Below the pieces are notes generated by a model. The model was given only the letters and a program-made list of their open reading frames with translations, did not search any database and had not been told where the DNA came from. The position numbers and the translations under genes are program-made. Positions 18,848 through 28,252 of a DNA stretch of 64,000 nucleotides are shown here, one piece after another. The DNA comes from Tibeticola sediminis. Its GTDB lineage: Bacteria; Pseudomonadota; Gammaproteobacteria; Burkholderiales; Burkholderiaceae_C. How positions within the stretch are numbered: position 1 is the first letter of the stretch; each line of letters begins with the position of its first letter. Location: assembly GCF_003843835.1 (NCBI RefSeq), contig NZ_RKQL01000007.1, forward strand, positions 54,118-118,117, given 5' to 3'.

Positions 18848-20029
18848 GAGGTTGTTTACAAAATCAAGCCCTCACTCGCCGCAGCAACATGCGCGCCTCG
18901 GTCAGCCAAACCCAGGCCTCTGATACGGCGCTGAGTCGGTCATGATGCATCACCAACCGTCTTGCGCGCTCGCTCCAGGCATGCGTGCGCTCGATCACCC
19001 AGCGCTTGGCCAGCACCACAAAGCCCTGAGCATTGGCCTCGATCGTGAACAGATCGGCTTGGCTGGCATCATGCCAACGCCCTGGCTTACGGTTGCCCGG
19101 ATGCCGCACCACATCGACGCGAATGCCGTGGCATTGAGAGACCGTTTGCGCACAAGAGCCGGCGTAGGCGCCGTCGACGAACAGGGTTTGGATGCTCGGG
19201 TGCTTGGACAGCGCTGCAGCCACCACCGGATGCGCGCCGTCGCGGTCCTGCACGCTGGCGGCCGTGACGCTCACAGCAAGCAGCAAGCCGAGCGTGTCGA
19301 CCACGAGGTGACGCTTGCGTCCCTTGACCTTCTTGCCCGCATCAAAACCACGCTCGCCCCCTTGCGGCGAGCCGCGGGTGGATTGGGCATCGAGCACAGC
19401 GGCCGTGGGCTCGACCGCGCGGGCCTCGCGCTGACGCCACAGGGCACGCAGCCGCTCATGCATGTGCTCGAATTTGCCCTGCTCACTCCAGCGACGGAAG
19501 GTGCGGTAGACGTTTTGCCAAGGCCCAAACTCTTTGGGCAGCATGCGCCAGGCACAGCCCGTGCGCACCACATAGCAGCACGCATCGACCATCAAGCGGC
19601 GTGCGTACTTCGGCGGCGTCCCTCGTTCGCCCGTGTGGTCAAACAGATCTTCGACCAAGGCCCACTCGGCATCCGTCAGACAACTGGGATAGGTCTGCTC
19701 TGGCTCCAGGCGGCGATGGGCTTCGGTGTATCCATAGCGCCGCACATCCGGATCGGTGCGAACCACGCGCACGGCGCCGCTTGCGCGAGCGCGCTCGATG
19801 CCCAACATACGCAAGGCCTTGTGGATCGTTTGCACGTGCACCTCGACCCCCGTGCGCCGCTTCAGTTCGCGCTGCAGCTCGCCCAGCGTCGCCGTCGGCA
19901 TCTCGCTCACCATGGCCTGCAGGATCTGCCGATGTTCGGGAGTCAGCTTTGGCGGTCTTCCTTGGCGGGACATGGCGGCTCCGGCAGAAAAGGATGCCGC
20001 TATTATGATTTCTTTTTGTAAACACCCTC
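18848..20029 (-). mobile_element. IS5-family insertion sequence
   Basis: About 1182 bp with imperfect ends GAGGTTGTTTACAAAA and TTTTGTAAACACCCTC, flanked by the 3-bp duplication TTA (18845-18847 and 20030-20032), which fits the IS427 group. It is inserted next to an IS3 fragment (20030-20745) whose upstream half is missing. A GTTTATTCAGCG stretch at its left flank resembles the end of a miniature element seen at 24490. Confidence 0.88.
18864..19973 (-). CDS. IS5-family transposase
   Basis: A 369-residue transposase. An N-terminal helix-turn-helix (LTPEHRQILQAMVSEMPTAT) is followed by the IS5/IS427 catalytic part: CLTDAEWALVEDLF, VDACCYVVRTGCAWRMLPKE, LDAQSTRGSPQGGERGFDAG (Asp), TLFVDGAYAGSC (Asp) and WVIERTHAWSERARRL (Glu), giving a full DDE set. 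The first roughly 100 residues are longer than in many IS427 enzymes and resemble the helix-turn-helix of IS630. Probably active. Confidence 0.9.
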   Translation of the reverse strand: MSRQGRPPKLTPEHRQILQAMVSEMPTATLGELQRELKRRTGVEVHVQTIHKALRMLGIERARASGAVRVVRTDPDVRRYGYTEAHRRLEPEQTYPSCLTDAEWALVEDLFDHTGERGTPPKYARRLMVDACCYVVRTGCAWRMLPKEFGPWQNVYRTFRRWSEQGKFEHMHERLRALWRQREARAVEPTAAVLDAQSTRGSPQGGERGFDAGKKVKGRKRHLVVDTLGLLLAVSVTAASVQDRDGAHPVVAAALSKHPSIQTLFVDGAYAGSCAQTVSQCHGIRVDVVRHPGNRKPGRWHDASQADLFTIEANAQGFVVLAKRWVIERTHAWSERARRLVMHHDRLSAVSEAWVWLTEARMLLRRVRA

Positions 20030-20745
20030 TTAGGCAAACGGCCTTGGTGCGCCGCCGATTCGGCTACCGGCGCATCCACGACATGCTGCGCCAGCAGTTT
20101 CCGGGGGTGAACCACAAGCGCATCTATCGGCTGTACCGGCAGGCCAACCTGGCGGTGAAGAAGCGCCGCAAAGTCAAACGCTCAGCGCAGGAGCGCGTGC
20201 CGCTGCAACTGGCCAGGGATATCAACGAGGTGCTGAGCATGGATTTCGTATCGGACAGCCTGTCCAGTGGACGGCGCATCAAGTGTCTGACGGTGGTGGA
20301 TGACTTCAGCAAGGAGTCCGTGGACATCACGGTGGACTACGGCATCTCGGGCCAGTACGTCACGCGCGTGCTCGACCAAGTGGCCCGGTTCCGTGGCTAT
20401 CCGGCAGCCGTGCGAACGGACAATGGCCCGGAATTCACCAGTCGGGCGTTCCTGGCCTGGACGCACAAGAATGGGATTCGGCACATCCTGATTGAGCCGG
20501 GCAAGCCCATGCAAAACGGCTACATCGAGAGCCTCAACGGTAAGTTCAGAGACGAATGCCTCAACGAGCAGTGGTTTGAATCGTTGTCACAGGCCCGGGA
20601 GTGCATTGCGCAATGGCGGCGGGATTACAACGAGGTCAGGCCGCACAGCAGTCTGGGGCGCATGCCTCCTGCACGATTCGCACAGCAGCACCGCCAGCGC
20701 GCTGGCGGTGCTGCTGACAGTGAGCAGAAACAAAACTTCGATTAA
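20030..20745 (+). pseudogene. IS3-family transposase OrfB, 5' part lost
   Basis: The frame from the IS5 boundary encodes the C-terminal 235 or so residues of an IS3 OrfB: FGYRRIHDMLRQQF, INEVLSMDFVSDSLSSGRR, AVRTDNGPEFTSRAF and GYIESLNGKFRDECLN, with the rve DDE residues present. OrfA and the start of OrfB are missing; the sequence left of IS5 does not supply them, so a deletion accompanied or preceded the IS5 insertion. It is a relative of the IS3 remnant at 7136-8390. Confidence 0.85.
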
Positions 20746-20765
20746 CCTTCACCCCCGGAGTTCTC

Positions 20766-21887
20766 CTATCCGTTGGTACGGTCCATGGAGCAGGTCAAAA
20801 AACCCGTCTTCATGCGCACGACGGTGGCGCGGGAGACCGACACCTCGGCGCTATCGCTCATGATGTCCGCCAGCGTGTAGCTAGACTGTCCGCTGGGGTC
20901 GCGCCGACCGGTCTGGCGCGCGAGCGCCAGAGCCTCCTCTGGGGATAGTGCGCGGAAGCGCACGACGTCAAAACACCGACCCTTGCGCAACAAGGCAGGG
21001 TCGATATCGTTGACGTGCTCAAGGTTGGTTGAAAAGATCATCTTCTTTCCTGAAATGGTGACCAACCCGTCCCCCACGGAGAGGAAGCGATGCATCATGT
21101 CGTTACCGCCGCTGTCACGGGCGCGCAGGAACTCGTCGGCGTCCTCCATCACCAAGATGTCCTCGGAACCGGAGACGAAGTTTGAGAACAACTCGTCCTT
21201 ACTCAACAGCTCGGCCGAGTACGTCACCATTGCGGTCCGCTGGCTGTATTGCAGCAATCCTCGGATGAAGCTGGTCTTGCCCGTTCCGGGTGCGCCGATA
21301 AGCACAAGAATACTGGCGCTCGACTGGAGGTACTCGTTCCAATACTGCCGAAGCGGCCGTCCCAGAAAAGGAAACATGGCGTCGAGTGGCGAGCGGTCTT
21401 CGCGCAGCGGCACACTCACGGAACGGCCATCTTCCGCGTAATACCACTCGACCGACGCCCCAGGTCGATCAAAATTCCGCTCCCACTCGTCTACCAGCCT
21501 TGCCGCTTGATTGCGCGCGCCGTAGACGTGCACATTGATGAGGATGCGATCGGCGGTTGACAAATCCGGCGACTGGACGTCATCTGGCCAGTAGTCCGGA
21601 TATGACTTGCTCCGTTGGCTCGAGAAGCGGGCCTTGACGAGGCAGGCCATTTCCGCGTTCCAAGCCATCGCGCTCGAATCCCAGCACAGCGACTCCCACT
21701 CGGGCCGCCCTTCGAACCACGCCAGCCACTCGTCCCGACTGGTGCGCAGCTTGACCCTTTGGCACGCCACACACCGGTGCACACGCAGCATTTCGGATTG
21801 CATGCGCGCGGTCAGGGCGTCCTCGTGGTCGGTGCGGACCGTCACCGGAAGCTCCAGCGACAGTTGTTCCAGTTTGGCGCTCTTCAT
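20766..21887 (-). CDS. AAA+ ATPase of unknown role
   Basis: A 373-residue protein. Start at 21887 is set by a strong AAGGAGGA upstream. N-terminal residues 30-60 carry a CxxC pair (HRCVACQR) that may bind metal. The AAA+ domain near residues 180-330 has Walker A LIGAPGTGKTSFIRGLL, Walker B ILVMEDADEFL and sensor residues around KKMIFSTNLEHVNDIDPALL, then an arginine-rich R-K-G-R motif. Proteins of this make-up often act as remodelling partners in defence or mobile-element modules, but no partner gene survives beside it; both flanks are IS debris, and the last residues may be altered by the IS3 junction. Function unknown. Confidence 0.75.
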   Translation of the reverse strand: MKSAKLEQLSLELPVTVRTDHEDALTARMQSEMLRVHRCVACQRVKLRTSRDEWLAWFEGRPEWESLCWDSSAMAWNAEMACLVKARFSSQRSKSYPDYWPDDVQSPDLSTADRILINVHVYGARNQAARLVDEWERNFDRPGASVEWYYAEDGRSVSVPLREDRSPLDAMFPFLGRPLRQYWNEYLQSSASILVLIGAPGTGKTSFIRGLLQYSQRTAMVTYSAELLSKDELFSNFVSGSEDILVMEDADEFLRARDSGGNDMMHRFLSVGDGLVTISGKKMIFSTNLEHVNDIDPALLRKGRCFDVVRFRALSPEEALALARQTGRRDPSGQSSYTLADIMSDSAEVSVSRATVVRMKTGFLTCSMDRTNG

Positions 21888-22040
21888 ATTGGTCCTCCTT
21901 ATGGGCGGTGGCGACTGACGGTGACTGCCGGGAAATATACGGCGGCGTCGCGGCTCAACGGCGTCGCGCAAGCTTGCGCGATGCGTTTCTGAGCAAGCTC
22001 TGGCAATGGCTGCTCTTATTGATCCGGCACGAACATCTCT

Positions 22041-22680
22041 TCAAACTGCGTGCTTGACGATGGAGTCTTGGTGGCAGCTGATCACGCGCCCTTGATCAGT
22101 CTGGAGGCGCTGCATGTGCTCGCTGGCTACTGCCTGCAACTTGACCTTCGTGCGCACTGGCACTTTGCGCGAGATCGCGTGCTTGAGGTCGGCGTTGAGG
22201 CGCTCGCCCGGGTTTAGCTCGGGGCTGTAGGACGGCGGTAGAACACCTTGATCTCGTCCTTGTGCTAGGCCAGCCATGCCTCTACCGGCTTGCTGTGATT
22301 CATTCCGACGTTGTCCAGGAGCCGGAACACCTTCGTGCCGTCTTGCCGCCCCTGCTTGGCCAACGCCCGCAACAGCTCGATCGGCGCCCTCATGGATGAA
22401 GGCGCCGTCGATCATCATCCAGTGCGCCTTCGCTCGGTTGTTCACCGTGGAGTTCATGGGGAGCTTCCGGCGCGTTCTGCCAACGGAACGAGTCACAGGC
22501 GTTTGCCCCTTGGGTGGGTACGAGCGGCCACGCACATCGGTGTTAACCAGTGCGGTCTCGTCGCCCGGTGCACTGCGCCTCCCTCAGCCTTGGCGCGCGC
22601 CTCAATGGCGGGGTACTGGTCGTGCAGCCAAGCCTGGGCCGCTTCGGGCTGCTGCTCGTAGGCGCGCTTGAACCTAAAAG
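22041..22680 (-). pseudogene. IS630-family transposase remnant
   Basis: Pieces of an IS630/Tc1-like transposase on the minus strand: FKRAYEQQPEAAQAWLHDQY, then RGRSYPPKGQTPV, WMMIDGAF, and the DDE end LPPSYSPELNPGERLNADLK. The reading frame shifts at least twice and the second catalytic Asp block is scrambled. It ends directly at the IS1380-type element on its upstream side. Dead copy. Confidence 0.8.
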
Positions 22681-22686
22681 CAGCAG

Positions 22687-24246
22687 TTACCCCGGTGCCG
22701 CGAGCGTCGGTGGCGGGGCTGGCAGGCCGATCTGGCCGACGATTCGTTGGCAGATGTAGGCCAGCAGCGTCCTCCAGCGGTCAAGCTTGGGCAACTGCTC
22801 CGCAGCAGCCTTGACGTGCTGGATGGCCGCATGAACATTGGCGATCATCGACTTGATCAAGCCGGCTTCGGCGTGCATCGGCGTGAGGTACAGGGTGGTC
22901 TGGTTGCCGCTGCTGGCAGCGCGGCCGACGGCCGCGAGCAGCAGTGGCCGACTCGTCAGCGCCTCGCGCCGGGCCTGGGGGTTGGCCGCACGTACGTACC
23001 AGCTCCACCAGTTGTAGACCAGTGCCACGGCGCGCGCGGTGACCTGGCTGCGATGCATGTCCTGCGTCGTGAAGCCGCCCCAGCCCCATTGGTTCTTCAA
23101 CTCGTCGAAGCCGTTCTCGCAGTCGCAGCGGCCGCGGTAGAGCTGGCCGATCGCCGCGAGCTCGTAGGTCGCATTGGTCGCCAGCACGGTGTATTCCCAG
23201 ACCTGCGCGTTGTCTTGCACCTCGTCGTGCGGCAGCGCCAGCACGAGTTGTTCGTTGTTGTCCTTCTGACCGCGTTTCTTGGCCGTCAGCGCGATGTCGT
23301 GCTTGATGCGTCGGCGCAGCACCACCACACGCCTCGCTTTGCTCCAGCCGCTCAGGCGCAATTCGTCTTCGATGACCTGCCAGCCCTGACTGGCCTCGGT
23401 GGCGCGCGTCCAGTCCTCGCGCCTGAACAGCCGCTCGATCAGCCGCTTGACGTTGGCTGATCCGCGCAGGCGCAGCAGGTAGCGCAGGCCGCGCTGTTCG
23501 CACACGTCGATGATGTCTTCATTGCCGTAGCCGCAGTCCCCGCGCACCAGCGCCGGTGCTGCTGAGCCGAGTTCGTCGAGCAAGCGGCCCATGGCCGCCT
23601 TGGCGTGACCTGCAGCGTGCTGCTTGCCCGAACTCAGCACGGCGTCGAGCACCAGGCGCAGGTTGCCGACCCAGAAGGTGTGCAGCACGTGGCTGGGGCG
23701 TCCGGGCTTGTGCGGGTTGTAGCCGACCTCGGCACCTTCCTGGCGGCCGTACAGCGGCTTGATGGTGGCGTCCAGGTCCAGCACCCACGGCCGATCCAAG
23801 GCCTCGCGCACGCTGCTCATCAGCGCGCTGCGCATCCACGGCTCGCTGGCCTCGGGCACCATCGCCGCCAGCGTCCGGCGCACCGAGTCTTCGCTGACCA
23901 TGCCGCGCAGCCCCAGCGCCTTGGCCGCCACCGCGTCGCCGCGAACGCCGGCAATGTGCGCGTAGCGCTTGCTGCCGGCCAGAATGCCCAGCATCAGCGT
24001 GCCCAGCACGTCGCGCGGGCGCGATGCGTTGGGGCTGCTGTAGTGCAGCGGGCAATCCGCCACCCACCGGTCGAACACACCGGCGGTGGCCAGAAACTCG
24101 GCGAAGAACACGATCTGCCCATGCGGCGTGGCTTGGGCCGCTTCGTCCCAGCTCACGTGCACGCGGCCACCCATCGTGTCGACCACCATGGCGTCCTCAC
24201 TGGCCTGCGCCAGGAAGGTCCTCTTTGGTTCGTTGGCTTCACCCAT
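22687..24246 (-). CDS. IS1380-type DDE transposase
   Basis: About 519 residues. The DDE core is visible: RPWVLDLDATIKPLYGRQ (first Asp), ALVRGDCGYGNEDIID (second Asp) and a Y-x-x-R-x-x-C-x-x-E motif (YRGRCDCENGFDELKNQWGW, Glu). Start at the Met of MGEANEPKRTF gives the usual N terminus VHVSWDEAAQ. Both Asp and the Glu are intact, so it may be active. IS1380 is the best family match by motif layout; IS4 relatives are possible. Confidence 0.8.
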   Translation of the reverse strand: MGEANEPKRTFLAQASEDAMVVDTMGGRVHVSWDEAAQATPHGQIVFFAEFLATAGVFDRWVADCPLHYSSPNASRPRDVLGTLMLGILAGSKRYAHIAGVRGDAVAAKALGLRGMVSEDSVRRTLAAMVPEASEPWMRSALMSSVREALDRPWVLDLDATIKPLYGRQEGAEVGYNPHKPGRPSHVLHTFWVGNLRLVLDAVLSSGKQHAAGHAKAAMGRLLDELGSAAPALVRGDCGYGNEDIIDVCEQRGLRYLLRLRGSANVKRLIERLFRREDWTRATEASQGWQVIEDELRLSGWSKARRVVVLRRRIKHDIALTAKKRGQKDNNEQLVLALPHDEVQDNAQVWEYTVLATNATYELAAIGQLYRGRCDCENGFDELKNQWGWGGFTTQDMHRSQVTARAVALVYNWWSWYVRAANPQARREALTSRPLLLAAVGRAASSGNQTTLYLTPMHAEAGLIKSMIANVHAAIQHVKAAAEQLPKLDRWRTLLAYICQRIVGQIGLPAPPPTLAAPG

Positions 24247-24313
24247 CGGGTGAGTGTGCCAAACCAACCCAACCCAGCGCCAGCATTGAAAAAAATGGCG
24301 ATAACACGGGGTC
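22687..24313 (-). mobile_element. IS1380-type insertion sequence
   Basis: One long transposase gene bounded by short imperfect inverted ends (ACCCCGGTGCCGC at the left, complement of CGATAACACGGGGT at the right). It sits between the IS630 remnant and a miniature element, and its right end lies only about 12 bp from that element. Confidence 0.7.
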
Positions 24314-24328
24314 AACTGCGGTTTTTAG

Positions 24329-24490
24329 GGCAACGCTGAACAAGTCCCTCGCGCGTCGCGCATCCCGGCTGCGGGCGGTCTGCGTCGAAAGCAAATCCTC
24401 GCCATAGCTGCGGCTATGGCTGCGGTTTGCGCCTCGCATCCCATCCCGCGGCCGGGCGCGCGCCATCACGGGAACTTATTCAGCCTTGCC
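24329..24490. mobile_element. miniature inverted-repeat element, family 2, copy A
   Basis: 162 bp with imperfect terminal repeats GGCAACGCTGAACAAGTCCC and complement of GGGAACTTATTCAGCCTTGCC, flanked by TTAG on both sides (24325-24328, 24491-24494). Related copies: 40584-40669; partial ones at 32013-32070 and 39763-39805. Its centre (24391-24430) is the 40-nt hairpin shared with other families here. It truncates jetA. Confidence 0.88.
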
Positions 24491-25460
24491 TTAGACGGTT
24501 TTCCAGAAAGGCCCGGTCGTCCAGAAAGCGGCGCAGCTGCTGCGACAGCTGGGCCACCGTGCGCTGCGTGTGTTCGCCGGCTTCCAGCCAGTCATGGTGC
24601 ACGCGGCGGAGGCGTGGCTCTGGCTTCAGGGCCACCACGGCGGGTAGCGCCAGCACTTGGTCCAGCCGTTCGGAGAGCTCCTCCTGCCGTCGGCTCGACA
24701 TCAGAAAGTCCCAGAAAGCGCGGAAGCTGCGCCCCTGGTCGGAGTCGCCGATGGCATCGCGCTCGCCCATGATCTCGTCGAGCAGCGCCCCCTTGCTGCC
24801 CTCCCACAACGCAATCTTCTCGCGCACCTTGCGGTCAAGTTGACGAAAGTTGTGCTCCACCTCGCGGAAGTCGGCCAGCAGCTCGCGCGCCAGTTGCTGG
24901 AACTGCTGGAAGCGGTCCTTCACCGCCGTGTCGTCCAGCAGCGGCACGTCACCGGCCAGCACGCGGGCGATCTCGGCGTCCAGCGCGTCGCGCTTCTGGC
25001 GTAGATCCGCAACCCGCTTGATCGGGTCGGCCTCGGTGCCAGCGCTGATCTGTTCCAGCAGCGCGAACAGCGTGAGCAGGCGCGACTCGGTGCCGACGAA
25101 GGGCCGCTCGGTGAGCTGTGCCAGCCAGGCGATGGCCTTTTCGGTGGCCGGCGTCAGGTCGAACTGCGCCTCGTCCGTACCCGGCTTGTAGAACTTGCGC
25201 AGCCAGCCCTTGTCGGGCGCGGCCCAGTCGTTCAGGTAGTCTTGCGCCTTCTTGGGGTAGGCCTCTGGCCCCAACTGCTCACGCAGAGCGTACAGCTCAT
25301 CCTCCAGCGCCTCGGCGAGATCGGCCTCGCTCATCGTGCGCACATTCGGCGCGACAAACACCCGGTGCAGAAAGCTCGCCACCAGCGGCGCGTGCATGGA
25401 TGCCAGCAGGCGCCAGGCGGGGTGGCGGTCGCGCAGGGTGGCGAGGGTGGCGTGGTCCAT
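24480..25460 (-). pseudogene. jetA: truncated Wadjet subunit JetA (DUF3375)
   Basis: The 326-residue frame matches the N-terminal two thirds of DUF3375/JetA: LATLRDRHPAWRLLASMHAP, FLHRVFVAPNVRTMSEADLA, ALEDELYALRE, then a long helical region with KRVADLRQKRDALDAEIARV. Full JetA proteins are near 480-500 residues; this one stops inside the miniature element at 24329-24490 (…ENRLRQG, stop). JetB, JetC and JetD, the other parts of the Wadjet plasmid-defence complex, are absent. A remnant, not a working system. Confidence 0.85.
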
Positions 25461-25469
25461 GGCCCAGGG

Positions 25470-25625
25470 CTACGCGGCGGTTTCTGATGGGTTGGCGGCG
25501 GCCAGGTACGCCAGCGCTACGGCTTCCGAATCCTCGATGGCAATTTCCACCGCACGCTTGGCGGCGTCGAGGAGGCGGGTGGCGCGCTGGCGTTGCGTCG
25601 CTATCTGACGGACAAGCACTGTTCT
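25470..25625 (-). pseudogene. C-terminal fragment of an unidentified gene upstream of jetA
   Basis: About 50 codons ending 9 bases before the jetA start read LVRQIATQRQRATRLLDAAK, then RAVEIAIEDSEAVALAYLAA, a helical tail of the kind found at the end of large helicase or methylase subunits. The frame continues upstream but the composition changes near 25625 and no longer looks protein coding, so the gene is cut there. Identity unknown. Confidence 0.5.
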
Positions 25626-26037
25626 CGATAACGCAAGGGATTGGTGTTCGTGGACTGGGCTCGCGTAACAAAGGCTGCCTGACCTGCTCCCTTTAGCCGT
25701 ACCAGCCTGTTCACTCGGATCGATAAGCGCAGGGCCTGTCAAGCCTCCCGTCGTCGAAGCTGTAGGCACAAACAAGACGCCCGAAACCAGAAACGTCAGC
25801 CCCCGCATGTGCGGCGCCTGATGGCCACTGGATTGCTCATAAACGGCGGTGGCGTGATGCGCAGCCACGATCCCCTGCAAGCTTGCGACGCGGGGAATCC
25901 CATGCCGATTGCTGAACAATTGCCATCGCTTCGAACACAGCGCATGCCCGAAGCAACGAGGGGACCCTCGTTTCTTGACTACATCTGGGTCATCCCGCTC
26001 TAACGACTCCATCCACTTGAGGGTATCCGAGGCAATC
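25626..26037. other. non-coding stretch between jetA remnants and the csx16 relic
   Basis: No convincing gene on either strand. It contains one GCAAGCTTGC palindrome (25877-25886) and, at its end, the left copy of the 5' region of csx16 (from about 25993: CATCCCGCTCTA … GGCAATC). Confidence 0.6.
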
Positions 26038-26247
26038 ATGAAGGTCTATTTCGTTTCGCGCTATGAAGGCGTCATCCTCACCCGTTTGCAGCGCGGCGAT
26101 GTGGCTGTTGCTTTCCGCACGAAACGACGCGGGGCCACCGTCCTGCCGAGATCCCTCCATCTCCGCCAAGTCGCCTCTACCGATCTTACTTCTGCGCCCA
26201 TCGCTCGTTCCGTTCCAGAAAGCAGCACGTGCGGTATGACCAACTAA
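26038..26247 (+). pseudogene. csx16: degenerate csx16 relic
   Basis: The first 13 residues (MKVYFVSRYEGVI) match the N terminus of the intact Csx16 domain at 30107 (MLVYFVSRHEGAI). About 25 residues are then missing and LTRLQRGDVAVAF corresponds to LSQVKKGDVVIGT of the intact copy; after that the frame is unrelated. The 45 bases before the ATG also match those before 30107. So a second copy of csx16 stood here, or a duplication was made when the module 26262-29969 was inserted. Confidence 0.75.
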
Positions 26248-26261
26248 GCAGGGAGTGAATC

Positions 26262-27122
26262 ATGGCTCAAAGAAAAAGCAATACGAACGGCGTCATCATC
26301 GGTAAGGGCAATGTCGGCCACGGCGCGGTGGTTTCTAAGACAGCCTACGAGGGAACGGTCATCGCTCGCGCAGTTGAGCGCGCCGGTCGTAACCCACACC
26401 TCAAGGGTCACGTCCATGAGGTTCTGGTGATGGATGCGCGCAATGCCCGCAATCTGCTTACCCTGAATGGTGCGAGCACTGAACTTACCAAAAGTACCAC
26501 GGCTGGAAGCGTCGATCTGGTCACCATCAAAGGTGGCAAGGTGATCGAGCGCATCCAGGTCAAGGACGTCACCAGCCAAGCGGGCATCGAAAAGCTTGTC
26601 AAGCAATGCGCCAATGGCAAGTATCGAAGCGCGCAATTGGTGGGCTCCGAGGAATGTGCGCATGCTTTCAACAAGGCAGCCAAAAAGGCGGGTATTTCCA
26701 AGCGGATGGTCAGTACCGGTGTGTCGTCGAAAAGCACCGAGTCGCTGGCACAGCGCGCGGGAGCCACTGGTAGCGGCAGTCTCGGAAGCGCTATCGGACA
26801 GGCTGCCAAGGCAGGCGGCGCTGCTGGAGCAATCATCGGCGGTGGCGTTGCCGCCGTGAAAGGCTGTATCGACCTCATCGACGGCCGTGCAGACGCCGTG
26901 GAAGTGGCCGATACGGTAGTAAAGGCCGGCGCCAAGGGTGGCGTCAGTGGCGCAGCTGCTGGAGCTGCTGCAACAGCCGCGGGTGCAGGCGCTGCGGCCG
27001 CAGTCTCAGCGCTTGGCATGACCGGGATGGCTGCGACCGTCACCACGATTGGCGCACCACTTGCAGTTGCTGCCGGCATCGGCTACGTCGTCTCGGAAAT
27101 CTTCGACTTGATTTTCGACTGA
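26262..27122 (+). CDS. nuclease-like protein with hydrophobic Gly/Ala-rich tail, partner of the phosphorylation triad
   Basis: A 286-residue protein. Residues 55-130 look like a restriction-endonuclease fold: VDLVTIKGGKVIERIQVKDV offers Asp and a Q-x-K pair spaced as in PD-(D/E)xK nucleases, followed by VKQCANGKYRSAQLVGSEE. Residues 165-286 are extremely Gly/Ala rich with several helices able to enter a membrane (VSGAAAGAAATAAGAGAAAA, MAATVTTIGAPLAVAAGIGY), like colicin- or holin-type tails. It is the first gene of the 26262-29969 module, 36 bp before the kinase gene. It may be the effector that the kinase and phosphatase control; this is inference from position and fold. Confidence 0.55.
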   Translation: MAQRKSNTNGVIIGKGNVGHGAVVSKTAYEGTVIARAVERAGRNPHLKGHVHEVLVMDARNARNLLTLNGASTELTKSTTAGSVDLVTIKGGKVIERIQVKDVTSQAGIEKLVKQCANGKYRSAQLVGSEECAHAFNKAAKKAGISKRMVSTGVSSKSTESLAQRAGATGSGSLGSAIGQAAKAGGAAGAIIGGGVAAVKGCIDLIDGRADAVEVADTVVKAGAKGGVSGAAAGAAATAAGAGAAAAVSALGMTGMAATVTTIGAPLAVAAGIGYVVSEIFDLIFD

Positions 27123-27158
27123 ACCCTCATCACCCGTTACCACACAGAAGAGGCCTAC

Positions 27159-28175
27159 ATGAGCATCACCCTTCGCGACCCCGCAGGAAAATCTGTTCAG
27201 TTGTCCGACACCCCATTCGCTCAAGGCGGCGAAGCCGCTGTCTATGACGTGCCCCAGTTTCCAAACGTCGTGGTCAAGCACTACCACAAACAGGTGTTGG
27301 AAAACCGGGCCAACACTCTGCGCGCCAAAATCGAAGCCATGGCTAGCGATCCGGTGCTGAACCGCTTTAAGCAGCACCCCGCATTGGCTTGGCCGCGGTT
27401 CTCTGTCGTTGATGAACGTGGTCAATGGCGTGGCTATGCCATGCGCAAGGCGACTGGCGTACGCATGAACGTTCTTGCCCATGCGATAGCGTACAAGAAG
27501 CATTTCCCCGGCCTCGATCGCCCGTCCTTGGTCAGCTACCTGCTGAACCTGCTGACCACGATCCAGGTACTGCACGTGGCGAAGGTAATGATCGGCGACT
27601 ACAACCCGGCCAACTTCCTGTGCGATCCCGGCAGCAACAAGGTCACGTTGATTGACTGCGACAGCTGGCAAGTCACCGCCAATGACAAATCTTTCCGCTG
27701 CCCCGTTGCCGCGGCGGACATGCTGGCGCCGGAGCTGCTCGGCAATGAGCTTGGCAAGATCGGTCGGACGCTGGCAAGCGAGCACTTTTCACTGGCCATC
27801 CTGCTCTTCAAGGTATTGATGCTCGGTCGTCATCCCTATGACGCGTGCGGCGGCGCAAGCCCTGTGGAAAACATCCGCAAGGGGTACTTCCCCTATGGCC
27901 TGGGCGGCGGCGGCATCCCTAAAGGACCGTGGTTCAATATCTGGAGCCACCTGCCCTACAAGCTCAAGGAACAATTCGTGCGCACTTTCAAGGATGGGGT
28001 CAGCAATCCGGCCAACCGGACGACGGCTGCCGAGTGGATCGAACTGCTCACTCTCTACCGGCACGAAATGGACAAAGGCTGGCACAGCACCGAGATCAGT
28101 CCCGCCATGCCCAAACCCAAAGACTACCGCGGCACGCAATCCATCTCGCAACCTCTCGTCCCCGAGAAACAGTAG
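27159..28175 (+). CDS. protein kinase-like protein of a TerY-P type triad
   Basis: A 338-residue kinase-fold protein. It has a Gly-rich loop (FAQGGEAAVYDV), a Lys in VVVKHYHKQ, the catalytic loop as IGDYNPANFLCD and the metal-binding Asp in LIDCDSW instead of DFG. These features match the kinase of the VWA/PP2C/kinase triads linked to tellurium-resistance VWA proteins (TerY). The protein would phosphorylate partner proteins in the cytoplasm; its partners here are the VWA and PP2C genes directly downstream. The last 30 residues are Pro-rich and disordered. Confidence 0.85.
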   Translation: MSITLRDPAGKSVQLSDTPFAQGGEAAVYDVPQFPNVVVKHYHKQVLENRANTLRAKIEAMASDPVLNRFKQHPALAWPRFSVVDERGQWRGYAMRKATGVRMNVLAHAIAYKKHFPGLDRPSLVSYLLNLLTTIQVLHVAKVMIGDYNPANFLCDPGSNKVTLIDCDSWQVTANDKSFRCPVAAADMLAPELLGNELGKIGRTLASEHFSLAILLFKVLMLGRHPYDACGGASPVENIRKGYFPYGLGGGGIPKGPWFNIWSHLPYKLKEQFVRTFKDGVSNPANRTTAAEWIELLTLYRHEMDKGWHSTEISPAMPKPKDYRGTQSISQPLVPEKQ

Positions 28176-28252
28176 TGACGGCCATGTCGCTGCTTTCCCC
28201 AATTTTTTCCCCTTCTCTCTCTTCCCACGTTTCCCCGTCACAGGAGATCACC

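Noticed and set aside
25470..26039. A 189-codon minus-strand frame upstream of jetA as one gene
   Set aside because: Only its last 50 codons look like protein; the rest is non-coding sequence including the csx16 upstream copy in reverse.
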